Source: Amycolatopsis tolypomycina (GTDB taxonomy: Bacteria; Actinomycetota; Actinomycetes; Mycobacteriales; Pseudonocardiaceae). Taken from it: a stretch of DNA of 64,000 nt. Below are positions 24,762-32,824 of this stretch, one piece after another (the stretch's first letter is position 1; each line of letters starts with the position of its first letter). The stretch lies in contig NZ_FNSO01000004.1 of NCBI RefSeq assembly GCF_900105945.1, forward strand, positions 4,340,001 to 4,404,000, given 5' to 3'. A program made the position numbers and the translations under genes. The notes under the pieces are model-generated. The model did no database searches, was not told where the DNA came from, and was given only the letters and a program-made list of their open reading frames with translations.

Positions 24762-25582
24762 CCGGACGTCGGCAGCAGTTCGAGCGTCTCGGCGGCCAGC
24801 CGGTCCGCGCCGTCGCGGAAGTCCGCGTCCAGCTTGCGGAACAACGTCTCGGCCTCGATCGCCGGCCAGTCCGCCGGCAGGTGACCGGCCGGGAGGTGGG
24901 GGTCGCGGCGGACGACGTGCAGCCAGTCCGAGTGCAGCATCAGCCGGCGCGTCAGGTCGTCCGGGAACGACGGCTTCCCGGCGTCCCACTTCTCCATGAA
25001 GTCGTGGTAGCGCGAAGCGATCGTCGCCGTGTCGAAGGCCTTGCGGACGAGCTCGGCCGCTTCCGTCGGCTTCGCCGGGTGCGCCGTGAAGACCGTGACG
25101 TGCCCGTCGAGCCCGAGCTGCTCGACGATCGCCGAGACGTCGCGGACGCCCGGGGCGACCCACAACCCGTTCTGCAGCAGGCCGAACCCGGCCCAGGTCA
25201 GCTGGCGGCGCAGGTCGTGCCGGTCGCCGCGGCGGGTGTCGGGCAGGGAGAAGCCGACCAGCGTCCAGCCGCCGTCTTCCGACCGGTTGACCGCGCCGGT
25301 TTCCCAGATCCGCCGCCTGCCGTCCTCGAGGACCGCGGCGAGGCGCTCGCTGAGCCCGAAGTAGACCCTCCGCCCGTGCCGGTGGCGGGTCAGCAACCCG
25401 GTGCCCGCCATGCGGGTCAGCGTCGAGCGGACCGCTTCCTCCGAGACGCCGACCCGGCCGAACACGTCGATCACGCTGCCCGAATAGATCGCGCTCGCCC
25501 GGCCGAGCAGGTGGATGCCCAGGAAGGTGAGCATGACGGACTTCGGGCGGGGCCCGGAGCCGGTCTCGTCGAAGTGCGGCAC
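24758..25582 (-). CDS. PaaX family transcriptional regulator
   Basis: About 274 residues. An N-terminal winged helix (PKSVMLTFLGIHLLGR, then VRSTLTRMAGTGLLTRHRHG) is followed by the PaaX-type core (GGWTLVGFSLPDTRRGDRHDL) and C-terminal region. PaaX repressors respond to aryl-CoA esters, classically phenylacetyl-CoA, though many actinobacterial members regulate other loci. It is divergent from an MHS transporter and hydrolase operon and convergent with the last extender-unit gene, so the transporter operon is its likelier target. The start is uncertain: GTG 25582 fits family length; GTG 25612 and a farther ATG are alternatives without clear ribosome-binding sites. Confidence 0.8.
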   Translation of the reverse strand: MPHFDETGSGPRPKSVMLTFLGIHLLGRASAIYSGSVIDVFGRVGVSEEAVRSTLTRMAGTGLLTRHRHGRRVYFGLSERLAAVLEDGRRRIWETGAVNRSEDGGWTLVGFSLPDTRRGDRHDLRRQLTWAGFGLLQNGLWVAPGVRDVSAIVEQLGLDGHVTVFTAHPAKPTEAAELVRKAFDTATIASRYHDFMEKWDAGKPSFPDDLTRRLMLHSDWLHVVRRDPHLPAGHLPADWPAIEAETLFRKLDADFRDGADRLAAETLELLPTSG

Positions 25583-25631
25583 GAGCGTCAGCGTAACCCG
25601 GCCCGCGATCACTTGATGTTGTGCAGAATAT

Positions 25632-25643
25632 TGACGGCCGTCA
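25632..25643. promoter_or_regulatory. Palindrome TGACGGCCGTCA between PaaX and transporter genes
   Basis: A perfect 12-bp palindrome in the roughly 150-nt divergent region. It overlaps TTGACG, a possible -35 element. It is a candidate operator for the adjacent PaaX regulator, but no experimental consensus was used. Confidence 0.35.
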
Positions 25644-25736
25644 TGCCCCTGACTAACGTTGGGGCCCGCTCCCCCGTCGTCCGCCCCGGACGAACCTGCG
25701 CCGGAAGACCTGCCCCCAAAGACGAGGGTGAACCTC

Positions 25737-27050
25737 ATGAGCACTCAGCTCCGCAGAGCGGTTGCGTCCAGCTACCTCGGCAGTCTCATCGAGTACTACG
25801 ACTTCCTCCTCTACGCCACCGCGAGCGCGGTGGTCTTCGGCAAGGTCTTCTTCGCCGACCTCGATCCGGCTCTGGCCACAGTCGCCAGCTTCGGCACGTT
25901 CGCCACCGGCTACCTCGCCCGCCCGCTCGGCGGCCTGATCTTCGGTCACTTCGGCGACCGCCTGGGCCGCAAGCGGATGCTCGTGCTCACCATGACCCTG
26001 ATGGGCCTCGCGAGCTTCCTCATCGGCCTGCTCCCCGGCTACGCCCAGATCGGCGCGGTCGCCCCGATCGGCCTGGTGCTGCTCCGCATCGTGCAGGGCA
26101 TCGCGGTCGGCGGCGAGTGGGGCGGCGCCGTGCTGATGTCGGCCGAGCACGCGCGGTCCCGCCGCGGGCTGTGGGCGGGCTTCACCAACGCCGGCGCCCC
26201 GAGCGGCATGGTCGTGTCCACGCTGGCCATGTCCGCCACCGCGGCGCTGACGTCCGAAGCGGACTTCCTCGCCTGGGGCTGGCGGATCCCGTTCCTGCTC
26301 AGCATCGTCCTGCTCGCGATCGGCCTGTTCGTGCGCTCCCGCGTCGACGAGACGCCCGCGTTCCTGGCCGCCCGCAAGGAAGAACGGCGCCGGCTCCCGG
26401 TCGTCGCCGTGCTGCGGGACCACCCGCGCGTGCTGCTGCTCGGCATCGGCGTCGGGCTCGCCGCGTTCGTCGTCCAGGCCACGCTGACCACGTTCGTGCT
26501 CGCCTACGGCGTCCAGCACGGGCACCCGCGGCCGGAGATGCTCAACGCGCTCACGCTGTCCTCGGCCTGCGCGGTCGCGGGCATCCTGCTGTGGTCGGCG
26601 CTGTCGGACCGGATCGGCCGCCGCCCGGTCGTCCTGGCCGGCGTGGCCGCGATGGCGGTGTTCGGGTTCCTGCTGTTCCCGATGGTCCGCAGCGACAGCG
26701 GGTTCCTGCTCGTCCTGGCTCTGGTGATCGGCCAGGGCATCATCCACCCGATGATGTACGGCCCGCTGGCCGCCCTCTACTCCGAGCTGTTCGACACCGA
26801 AAGCCGCTACACCGGCGCGTCGCTGGGCTACCAGCTCGCCGGGCTCGGCGCCGGGTTCGCCCCGCTGATCTTCGCCGAGCTCCAGCGCGCCAACGGCGGC
26901 GGCTCGACCACCCCCGTGTCGTGGACCATCGCCGCGTTCTGCCTCCTGTCGGCGGTCTGCGTGCTGGCCCTGCGGGAGACCCACCGCCGCGACCTCACCC
27001 CCGAGCCGGGTGTCCCCGCGGCCGCCCAGCGGGAAGGACACCGAGGATGA
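25737..27050 (+). CDS. MHS family MFS transporter (metabolite:H+ symporter)
   Basis: A 437-residue membrane protein with 12 predicted helices. It has the MHS-type N-terminus ASSYLGSLIEYYDFLLYATA, and the MFS loop 2-3 motif appears as GHFGDRLGRKRML. GIAVGGEWGGAVLM in helix 4 is typical of dicarboxylate, shikimate, proline or other organic-acid symporters. The substrate cannot be deduced. ATG 25737 is preceded by GAGGGTG at suitable spacing. The stop overlaps the ATG of the secreted hydrolase gene (ATGA), so both are cotranscribed. The divergent PaaX gene may regulate them. Confidence 0.88.
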   Translation: MSTQLRRAVASSYLGSLIEYYDFLLYATASAVVFGKVFFADLDPALATVASFGTFATGYLARPLGGLIFGHFGDRLGRKRMLVLTMTLMGLASFLIGLLPGYAQIGAVAPIGLVLLRIVQGIAVGGEWGGAVLMSAEHARSRRGLWAGFTNAGAPSGMVVSTLAMSATAALTSEADFLAWGWRIPFLLSIVLLAIGLFVRSRVDETPAFLAARKEERRRLPVVAVLRDHPRVLLLGIGVGLAAFVVQATLTTFVLAYGVQHGHPRPEMLNALTLSSACAVAGILLWSALSDRIGRRPVVLAGVAAMAVFGFLLFPMVRSDSGFLLVLALVIGQGIIHPMMYGPLAALYSELFDTESRYTGASLGYQLAGLGAGFAPLIFAELQRANGGGSTTPVSWTIAAFCLLSAVCVLALRETHRRDLTPEPGVPAAAQREGHRG

Positions 27051-28393
27051 GCAGGTGGCTCCGCCGCGTCGGCGCCCTTGTCGTCACGACACTGACCGCG
27101 ATCGGCCTGACCACCGGCAGCACGGCACAGGCCGCCACCCCCACGCACTACACCGGGCAGCTGCCCGACGGCGCGACCTGGGTGGCGGACGTGCCGGCCG
27201 CGTGGAACGGGACGGTCATCCTCTACAGCCACGGCTTCGGGCCACTGGAGGCGCGCAACGCGCCGGACGAGCCGACCGGGCAGGCCCTGCTCGACGCCGG
27301 CTACGCGCTGATCGGCTCGTCCTACAGCGGCCCGTCGTGGTGGGCGCTCGCCTCCGCCCCGCGTGACCAGTTCGCCTCCCTCGACGAGCTCGTGCGGAAG
27401 ATCGGCGAGCCTCGCCGCACCATCGCGTGGGGCACGTCGATGGGCGGGCTGGTGAGCGCCCTCGAAGCGGAGTCCGGCCACCGGCGGCTCGACGGCGCGC
27501 TGACGACGTGCGGCCTGGTCGCCGGCGCGCTGAACCTGAACAACTACCAGCTCGACGGCGAATACGCGTTGTCGCGCCTGCTCTCCCCGGCCCAGCCGGT
27601 GAAGCTGGTCCGCTTCGCGAACGCCGACGAGGCGAACGCGTCGGGGGCGGCGCTGACGAAGCTCGTCACCGACGCCCAGGCCACCGCGGCCGGCCGGGCC
27701 CGGATCGCCCTCGGCGCGGCGCTGATGAACACGCCGACGTGGCTGGCCGGCGACGCCCCGCCCGGCCCGGCCGACTACCTGGGCCAGGAACAGCAACAAC
27801 AGCAGGCGCTGGCCCAGTTCGTGCTCGGGTTCGTCGTCTCCGGCCGCTACCAGGTCGAGCTCGCGGCGGGCGGCAACAGCGCGTTCACCCGCGGTGTGGA
27901 CTACCGAGCGCTGTTGTCGGGCAGCCCGCTGGCCCGCCAGGTCCGGGCGCTGTACCGGGCGGCGGGCCTCGATCTGGACGCCGAGCTGGGCGAGCTGACC
28001 CGCCACGCGGACATCACGCCCGACCCGCAGGCGATCGCCACGCTGGCCCGCACGTCGCAGGCGACCGGGCGGCTTCGCGTGCCCTCGCTGGCCATCCACA
28101 CCACGGCGGACCACCTGGTGCCGGTCGAGCAGGAGAACTGGTACGCCGGCCGGGTCCGGGCGGCGGGCCGGGAACCGTTGCTGCGCCAGGCGTACGTGGG
28201 CGCGGCGGGGCACTGCGCGTTCCAGCCGTCGGAGACCATCGCGGCGCTGCACGCCCTGGAGTCCCGGATCGAGACGGGCCGGTGGCCCGACCTGCGGCCC
28301 GAGCGCCTCAACGCGGCCGCCGCCGCACTCGGCGCACCGGGGCGGTATCTCGGGTACAGCCCGGCACCGCTCACCGGCGCGGGTCACCGCTGA
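27047..28393 (+). CDS. Secreted alpha/beta hydrolase
   Basis: A 448-residue protein with a signal peptide (SRWLRRVGALVVTTLTAIGL, cleavage near AQAA). The alpha/beta-hydrolase oxyanion strand is LYSHGFG, the nucleophile elbow is GTSMGG, an acid follows in HTTADH, and the histidine is in GAAGHCAF. The Ser-Asp-His set is complete. It is coupled to the MHS transporter by a 4-nt overlap, suggesting external hydrolysis of an ester or amide followed by uptake of the released acid. The substrate is unknown. A glutamine run (QEQQQQQ) sits mid-protein. Confidence 0.82.
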   Translation: MSRWLRRVGALVVTTLTAIGLTTGSTAQAATPTHYTGQLPDGATWVADVPAAWNGTVILYSHGFGPLEARNAPDEPTGQALLDAGYALIGSSYSGPSWWALASAPRDQFASLDELVRKIGEPRRTIAWGTSMGGLVSALEAESGHRRLDGALTTCGLVAGALNLNNYQLDGEYALSRLLSPAQPVKLVRFANADEANASGAALTKLVTDAQATAAGRARIALGAALMNTPTWLAGDAPPGPADYLGQEQQQQQALAQFVLGFVVSGRYQVELAAGGNSAFTRGVDYRALLSGSPLARQVRALYRAAGLDLDAELGELTRHADITPDPQAIATLARTSQATGRLRVPSLAIHTTADHLVPVEQENWYAGRVRAAGREPLLRQAYVGAAGHCAFQPSETIAALHALESRIETGRWPDLRPERLNAAAAALGAPGRYLGYSPAPLTGAGHR

Positions 28394-28473
28394 GCCTTCC
28401 TTGCGTCACGGTAAATCATTACTTGCCGAACTTGCATTTGATGTCAACGGCCGGGGTCCCTAGCGTGGTCGGC

Positions 28474-29076
28474 ATGAACCTCACCGTCCTCGCGGCGTCC
28501 GGCCGCACCGGACTCGCGCTCACCCGGGAAGCCTTGCGGCGCGGGCACACCGTCACCGCGATCGCCCGCGATCCCGGCCGGATCACCGTTCCCCCGTCGG
28601 CGCGGCTGCACACCGTGGCGGGCGACGCCGAGGACGCGGCGACCCTGGCGATCACCGCGGGCACGACCGTCCTTTCCGGACTCGGCACGGACCGGGCGGG
28701 CGTGCTGGCGGCGGGCGCGAAGGCCGTGGTCGCCGCCCGGCCACGGCGGATCATCTGGCTCGGCGCGTACGGCACGGGCGAGTCGGCGGAGGTGGCCGGC
28801 GAGGCGGCCGCGGCACTGTCGAAGCTGCTGGGCGACCGGCTGGCCGACAAGATCGAAGCCGACACCACGATCCTCACGGCCGGCGGCACGGTGTTCCACG
28901 CGGGCCTGCTCACCGACGGCCCGGAAAGCCCCCGGCGCCGGACGGTCGCACTGGCGGCCGGCCCCCCGCTGGACTTCGAGGCGGTGATCAGCCGCGCAAC
29001 GGTCGCCGCGGCGATGCTCGACGAGGCCGAGACACCCCGCTTCCCGGGCACGATCGCCCTCCCACTCCCCACCTGA
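28474..29076 (+). CDS. NAD(P)-binding oxidoreductase, atypical SDR / NmrA-like
   Basis: A 200-residue protein with an N-terminal nucleotide-binding motif of the form AASGRTGLALTREALRRGH. This is typical of atypical SDRs such as NmrA-like and biliverdin-reductase-B-like proteins. It lacks the classical YxxxK pair in the usual place. ATG 28474 has a weak upstream ribosome-binding site (GCGTGG). It stands alone after an 80-nt gap. The catalytic role is unknown, possibly redox sensing or a minor reductase. Confidence 0.7.
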   Translation: MNLTVLAASGRTGLALTREALRRGHTVTAIARDPGRITVPPSARLHTVAGDAEDAATLAITAGTTVLSGLGTDRAGVLAAGAKAVVAARPRRIIWLGAYGTGESAEVAGEAAAALSKLLGDRLADKIEADTTILTAGGTVFHAGLLTDGPESPRRRTVALAAGPPLDFEAVISRATVAAAMLDEAETPRFPGTIALPLPT

Positions 29077-29084
29077 CCGCCCCG

Positions 29085-29193
29085 CTCCGCCCACTCGCCC
29101 CGCCCGCTCCGCCCGCCGCGCCCGCTCCACCCACCCGCCCGCTCGCCCCGCCCGGCCCGCCCGCCGCGCCCGGCCCGCCCGCCGCGCCTCAAG
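29085..29193. repeat. Low-complexity C-rich tract
   Basis: About 110 nt of short CCGC, CCCG and CTCC words with almost no A. It follows the stop of the NAD(P)-binding protein gene and precedes the 30-bp repeat array. No coding potential or stable dyad is evident. Confidence 0.6.
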
Positions 29194-29319
29194 CGCCCCA
29201 ATGTGGCGTTGGGTGCGTCCAACGCACCGAACGCCACATTGGGTGCGCCCAACGCACCCAACGCCACATTCGGTGCACCCAACGCACCCAACGCCACATT
29301 CGGTGCACCCAACGCACCC
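29194..29319. repeat. 30-bp-period repeat array, left part (interrupted by IS element)
   Basis: One inverted unit (CGCCCCAATGTGGCGTT at 29194-29210) is followed by direct copies of AACGCCACATT at 29230, 29260 and 29290, exactly 30 bp apart, with GGTGCRCCCAACGCACC between them. The IS3 element begins at 29320. Its right flank resumes in the same register at 32764, so the array was intact before insertion. The array lies between the ends of two convergent genes, as does the copy at 45230. Confidence 0.85.
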
Positions 29320-29345
29320 CGAGCTTCCCCCGGTTGTCCGGACAC
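29320..29345 (+). repeat. IS3 left terminal inverted repeat
   Basis: Begins CGAGCTTCCCCC and ends TCCGGACAC. It matches the right repeat at 22 of 26 positions when inverted and directly abuts the CCC target duplication. Confidence 0.85.
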
Positions 29346-29386
29346 CTGACCTGAGATGACCGATGGTCACCAGGGAGGATGTTCCG

Positions 29387-29677
29387 ATGCCTGCACCACA
29401 CCCGCCTGAGTTCCGTCAGCGCGCCGTCGAGCTGGCCCGCCTCGGCGACAAACCGGTCGCCGCGCTGGCCAAGGACCTGGGGATCAGCGAGTCCTGCCTG
29501 CGCAACTGGATGGCCCAGGCCGACGCCGACGAGAACGGCTCAACCACAAAGCTGACCAGTGCGGAGAAGAAGGAGCTTGCCGAGCTGCGCCGGAAGAACC
29601 GGCAGCTTGAGATGGAGAATGAGATCCTGAAACGCGCGGCGGCGTACTTCGCGCGGGAGAACATCCTCCCAAAGTAA
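29387..29677 (+). CDS. IS3-family transposase OrfA (helix-turn-helix subunit)
   Basis: A 96-residue protein with the transposase_8 helix-turn-helix (EFRQRAVELARLGDKPVAALAKDLGISESCLRNWM). A leucine-rich coiled coil follows (LAELRRKNRQLEMENEILKRA) and it ends in AAYFARENILPK. ATG 29387 follows GGGAGGA; an upstream ATG at 29363 is in frame but has no ribosome-binding site. OrfA binds the terminal repeats and is fused to OrfB by frameshifting at 29668-29674. Confidence 0.9.
   Translation: MPAPHPPEFRQRAVELARLGDKPVAALAKDLGISESCLRNWMAQADADENGSTTKLTSAEKKELAELRRKNRQLEMENEILKRAAAYFARENILPK
29668..29674 (+). promoter_or_regulatory. Programmed -1 frameshift heptamer CCCAAAG
   Basis: The zero frame reads CTC CCA AAG TAA, giving a canonical X XXY YYZ heptamer one codon before the OrfA stop. 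The OrfB frame is exactly -1 relative to OrfA and is open through this point (frame continues VTFPLVHELAADGIDVAV), so a fused OrfAB transposase is expected. Confidence 0.75.
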
Positions 29678-30081
29678 CCTTCCCGCTGGTCCATGAGCTC
29701 GCCGCCGACGGTATCGACGTCGCGGTGGCCTGCCGGGTATTGAACGTGTCCCGCTCCGGATACTACGAATGGCGCGACCGGCCGCCCTCGACCCGAGAGG
29801 CGGAGAACACGGTACTGCTGAAACACATCGAACAGATCCACGCCGATTCCCGCGGCACCTACGGCTCACCGCGCGTGCACGCCGAACTCATGCTCGGTCT
29901 GGGGATGCCGGTCAACCTCAAACGGGTCGAGCGGCTCATGCGCGAGGCCGGGATCCAGGGCCTCTACCGGCGCCGCCGGCACCACACCACAGTCCGTGAC
30001 CCGGCCGGGCAACCCAGCGCCGACCTGGTCAACCGCCAGTTCACCGTCGACGCCCCGGACCGGTTGTGGATCACCGACATC
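29674..30081 (+). CDS. IS3-family transposase OrfB, 5' exon (split by intron)
   Basis: The first 136 codons of OrfB in the -1 frame: CRVLNVSRSGYYEWRDRP, then the HTH_21 region (HIEQIHADSRGTYGSPRVHAEL) and the beginning of the rve integrase core (FTVDAPDRLWITDI). The aspartate in WITDI is the first residue of the DDE triad. The frame is cut one codon later by the group II intron at 30082 and then runs to a stop inside the intron at 30156. Splicing to 32245 restores TDI-TEHPTEEG in frame. A GTG at 29725 could start OrfB independently. Confidence 0.85.
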
Positions 30082-30685
30082 GAGCGCCACGAGGCGCTGT
30101 TGAACCGTGAGGAGGTGCAAGACCTTCTCCGCTCTGCTGTCGCAGCGGTGGGGTGAAGCAGGGGGCAGCCTGAGCCGGGAGGTGCCGGTGAGGGCGGGAA
30201 GCAGCCCTGTCAACGACGAGGCGGATCAGGACTGCCAGATGGTCCGTGCTCGGCAAGCGAGACGGAAAGGCGTACGTGAGGAACCAGCGGCTGAACGCCT
30301 CTCAAGGGAGCCACCAGCTCGAACCTGGCGGATCTGGGCTGGGTTGCAGCGCGCACCCGAATCACGTTGTGGTGCGGGGAACTTCTGGGCCGGGTGATGT
30401 CGCCGGTCGGGAGGCCACGGTGAAAGTCTGCGGCGTAGCCGTGGCGATGCTGCAGGGGCATAGCTGGGCGCCGACCCCGTCGAACGGTTCGACAGTGAAC
30501 GTGGGAACCATCCTGGTGGCCCCCGGCCCGGGTCGCGGCCAGCGATCCGGTGGGAAGGCCCGCCGTCGGCTGATGCCACTGGGGTGGGGCGGAGGACCCG
30601 TAGTAGTCCGGGATCGGGAAAGCCGGTCACATGGCGAAGGGGTCCAGCGTGTTCGCGGCATCCGCGCTGATCCGGGAGGTCGCTG

Positions 30686-32137
30686 GTGAATATCGGCGCT
30701 CCGTGGCCCGGCCTCGATGAGGCCGAGATGCGGGTACGGGTGATGCAGAGGAAGCTGCACCGATGGGCGATGGCCGATCCTGGCCGTCGGTTTGATGATC
30801 TCCGGAACCTCGTCTACGACCCGGCTTTTCTGGTTGTGGCTTGGAACCGGGTGCGGGGCAACAAAGGTGCACGAACGGCTGGAGTCGACGGCATTGCACC
30901 ACGCGATGTTGGCTTCGCCGCGTGGGAACTGCTCGAGGAGCTGCGAGCTGAGCTCAAAGCGAATCGGTTTGTTCCTCGGCGGGTGCGGGAGAAGGCAATC
31001 CCGAAAGCGTCGGGCAAGCTCCGGCGCTTGGGGATCCCAACGACCGCGGACCGCGTCGTGCAGGCTGCGTTGAAGCTGGTGCTCGAGCCGATCTTCGAGG
31101 CGGATTTCAAGCCGTGTTCCTACGGTTTCCGCCCGAGACGCCGGGCTCAGGACGCGATCGCCGAAATTCACTACCTCGCCTCACCCACGCGCAACTACGA
31201 GTGGGTGTTCGAGGCGGACATCGAAGCGTGCTTCGATGAGATCTCACACCCAGCCTTGATGGACCGGGTGCGGGATCGGATCGCGGACAAACGAGTCCTG
31301 GCCTGGATCACGGCGTTCCTGCGGGCAGGCGTCCTCACCGAGGACGGCCGCAACCGCGAGACGATCACCGGTACACCCCAGGGCGGGATCCTGTCACCGC
31401 TGCTGGCCAACATCGCCCTGTCCGTCCTGGACGAGCACTTCACCCGCAAGTGGCAAGCGCTCGGCCCGGATTGGACGCGCAGCAAGCACCGACGTGCCGG
31501 CGGCGCGGTCATGAAGCTCGTCCGTTTCGCGGACGACTTCGTGGTCATGCTGGCCGGGCAACGCGCCGATGCCGAAGCGCTCTGGGACGAGGTCACCGCA
31601 GTGCTCGCGCCGATGGGCCTGAGCCTGTCGGTCGAGAAGACCAGGGTCTGCCACATCGATGAGGGGTTCGATTTCCTTGGCTGGCGCATCCAGCGCCGCG
31701 CTTGGCGGAACCGAACCGGCAAACGAGCTGTCTATACCTATCCGTCGAAGAAGGCACTTGCCTCGATCGTGGACAAGATACGGGCGCTCACCCGCCGTCG
31801 GAATCATCGGACACTTGCCGACCTGCTGCACCGTCTCAACCCGGTGCTGCGGGGATGGTGCAACTACTTCCGTCACGGGGTGTCGTCCCGGACGTTCGGC
31901 TATATCGACCATTTCGCCGTCTGGCGAATCATCGGCTGGCTCCGGAAACGACACCTCGGACTGAACATGCACACTGTTATCCGGCGCTTCCTGCCAGGCT
32001 GGCAGATCCGAGCCGGAAGTATTGAGATGTTCCGACCGGAAACCGTAACAATTACGCGTTACCGGTATCGGGGCGCTCGCATCCCCACACCATGGTCGCA
32101 AACAGACACATCAGGCTCACCCGCACCAGCGGCATGA
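30686..32137 (+). CDS. ltrA: Group II intron reverse transcriptase/maturase
   Basis: A 483-residue intron-encoded protein. The RT domain contains RGNKGARTAGVDGI, PCSYGFRPRRRAQDAI, FEADIEACFDEI, GTPQGGILSPLLANI and the active site RFADDFVVM. This is a YxDD box with Phe in first position. Domain X (maturase) is recognisable in NPVLRGWCNYFRHG. The C-terminus is short and basic (TRYRYRGARIP) and I see no HNH endonuclease motif, so this is an endonuclease-minus type. Such types usually insert at replication forks or specific structures. The GTG at 30686 follows GGGAGG. The stop lies 9 nt before domain V. Confidence 0.93.
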   Translation: MNIGAPWPGLDEAEMRVRVMQRKLHRWAMADPGRRFDDLRNLVYDPAFLVVAWNRVRGNKGARTAGVDGIAPRDVGFAAWELLEELRAELKANRFVPRRVREKAIPKASGKLRRLGIPTTADRVVQAALKLVLEPIFEADFKPCSYGFRPRRRAQDAIAEIHYLASPTRNYEWVFEADIEACFDEISHPALMDRVRDRIADKRVLAWITAFLRAGVLTEDGRNRETITGTPQGGILSPLLANIALSVLDEHFTRKWQALGPDWTRSKHRRAGGAVMKLVRFADDFVVMLAGQRADAEALWDEVTAVLAPMGLSLSVEKTRVCHIDEGFDFLGWRIQRRAWRNRTGKRAVYTYPSKKALASIVDKIRALTRRRNHRTLADLLHRLNPVLRGWCNYFRHGVSSRTFGYIDHFAVWRIIGWLRKRHLGLNMHTVIRRFLPGWQIRAGSIEMFRPETVTITRYRYRGARIPTPWSQTDTSGSPAPAA

Positions 32138-32146
32138 ACACGTGGA

Positions 32147-32181
32147 GAGCCGGATGCGGCGACGAGTCGCACGTCCGGTTC
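32147..32181 (+). ncRNA. Group II intron domain V
   Basis: A 35-nt catalytic hairpin: GAGCCGGA pairs with TCCGGTTC, the AGC catalytic triad is in the 5' strand, a two-base bulge is present, and GCGAC/GTCGC closes the tip. It is the diagnostic element of a group II intron. Domain VI follows before the 3' end at 32244. Confidence 0.9.
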
Positions 32182-32244
32182 GGAGGGCGGGCACGGGAAA
32201 CGGACCAGCAGAAACGCTGGAACCGCGCCCGTGTCCGACCCTAC

Positions 32245-32721
32245 ACCGAACACCCCACCGAGGAGGGCCGGGTCTACTGCGCCGCGGTCATGGACGCCTA
32301 TTCCCGGCTCATCATCGGCTGGTCCATCGCCGGCCATATGCGCACCGAACTGGTCACCGACGCCCTCGGTATGGCCATCCTGCGCCGCCAGCCGGAAAAC
32401 GACACCACCATTCTACATTCCGACCACGGCTCGCAATATACCTCGTGGGCATTCGGGCAACGTCTCCGCAATGCCGGACTGCTCGCGTCCATGGGCACAG
32501 TCGGCGACTGTTACGACAATGCCATGATGGAATCGTTCTGGGGCACTCTTCAGCTTGAACTTCTCGACTCGAGAACGTGGAAAAACCGAGACGAACTTGC
32601 CAATGCGATATTCGAATGGATAGAGTGCTGGTACAACCCGAAGCGGAGACATTCCAAGATCGGGATGCACAGCCCCGCCACGTTTGAGGCCCTCAACCAG
32701 CCACCACACGCGGCACCCTGA
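32245..32721 (+). CDS. IS3-family transposase OrfB, 3' exon
   Basis: The second part of OrfB, 158 residues, in the frame resumed after the intron: TEHPTEEGRVYCAAVMDAYSRLIIGWS, LHSDHGSQYTSWAFG with the second DDE aspartate, and CYDNAMMESFWGTL with the catalytic glutamate. It ends NPKRRHSKIGMHSPATFEA, the standard IS3 C-terminus. Joined to the 5' exon it gives a 294-residue OrfB of normal length with an intact DDE set. Transposition therefore depends on intron splicing. Confidence 0.88.
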   Translation, partial: TEHPTEEGRVYCAAVMDAYSRLIIGWSIAGHMRTELVTDALGMAILRRQPENDTTILHSDHGSQYTSWAFGQRLRNAGLLASMGTVGDCYDNAMMESFWGTLQLELLDSRTWKNRDELANAIFEWIECWYNPKRRHSKIGMHSPATFEALNQPPHAAP

Positions 32722-32734
32722 CCCCACACCCGCC

Positions 32735-32760
32735 GTGTCCGGCGAACGGGGGGAAGCTCA
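32735..32760 (-). repeat. IS3 right terminal inverted repeat
   Basis: Read on the minus strand it begins TGAGCTTCCCCCC and ends CCGGACAC. It is followed on the plus strand by the CCC target duplication. Confidence 0.85.
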
Positions 32761-32763
32761 CCC

Positions 32764-32810
32764 AACGCCACATTCGGTGCACCCAACGCACCCAACGCCA
32801 CATTGGGGCG
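32764..32810. repeat. 30-bp-period repeat array, right part
   Basis: Two further AACGCCACATT copies at 32764 and 32794. The last continues GGGGCG, the inverted complement of the array's left boundary at 29194-29210. It ends 15 nt before the stop of the convergent LysR gene. Confidence 0.85.
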
Positions 32811-32824
32811 CTGGAGACCGGGCC

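Larger units (their letters stand above)
30082..32244 (+). mobile_element. Group II intron with reverse transcriptase, inserted in IS3 OrfB
   Basis: A 2163-bp intron. Boundaries are set by exact restoration of the OrfB frame (ATC|ACC). The 5' end reads GAGCG rather than the common GTGYG; the 3' end is CCTAC. The 5' exon ends CGACATC (IBS1), matched perfectly by GATGTCG at 30396-30402 (EBS1). The base before EBS1 (T30395) can pair with the first 3' exon base (A32245). Bases 30082-30685 hold the non-coding RNA domains I-III and part of IV, the RT gene lies in domain IV, and domain V is at 32147-32181. It should be self-spliceable, though the nonconsensus 5' end needs testing. Confidence 0.85.
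29320..32760 (+). mobile_element. IS3-family insertion sequence, itself interrupted by a group II intron
   Basis: Terminal inverted repeats are at 29320-29345 and 32735-32760: GAGCTTCCCCC at the left end and its complement at the right, 22 of 26 matching. The 3-bp CCC at 29317-29319 and 32761-32763 is a target duplication. Removing the element restores the 30-bp repeat in perfect register. Without the 2163-bp intron the element is 1278 bp, normal for IS3. It encodes OrfA and OrfB, with a -1 frameshift site between them. The left terminal base is C where IS3 ends usually have T (TG...CA). Confidence 0.88.

Noticed and set aside
29194-29319. CRISPR-like periodic array
   Set aside because: Units are contiguous 30-bp copies with no variable spacers, one unit is inverted, and no cas genes are present.
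28419-29370. Minus-strand frames containing repeated GALGAPNVAL-like peptides
   Set aside because: They are only translations of the 30-bp DNA repeat array and the C-rich tract. No start site, homology or conserved frame supports a protein.
32101-32244. Start of the second OrfB part upstream of 32245 as an independent gene
   Set aside because: That stretch contains intron domains V and VI. Frame restoration and the exon-binding pairing set the exon start at 32245.
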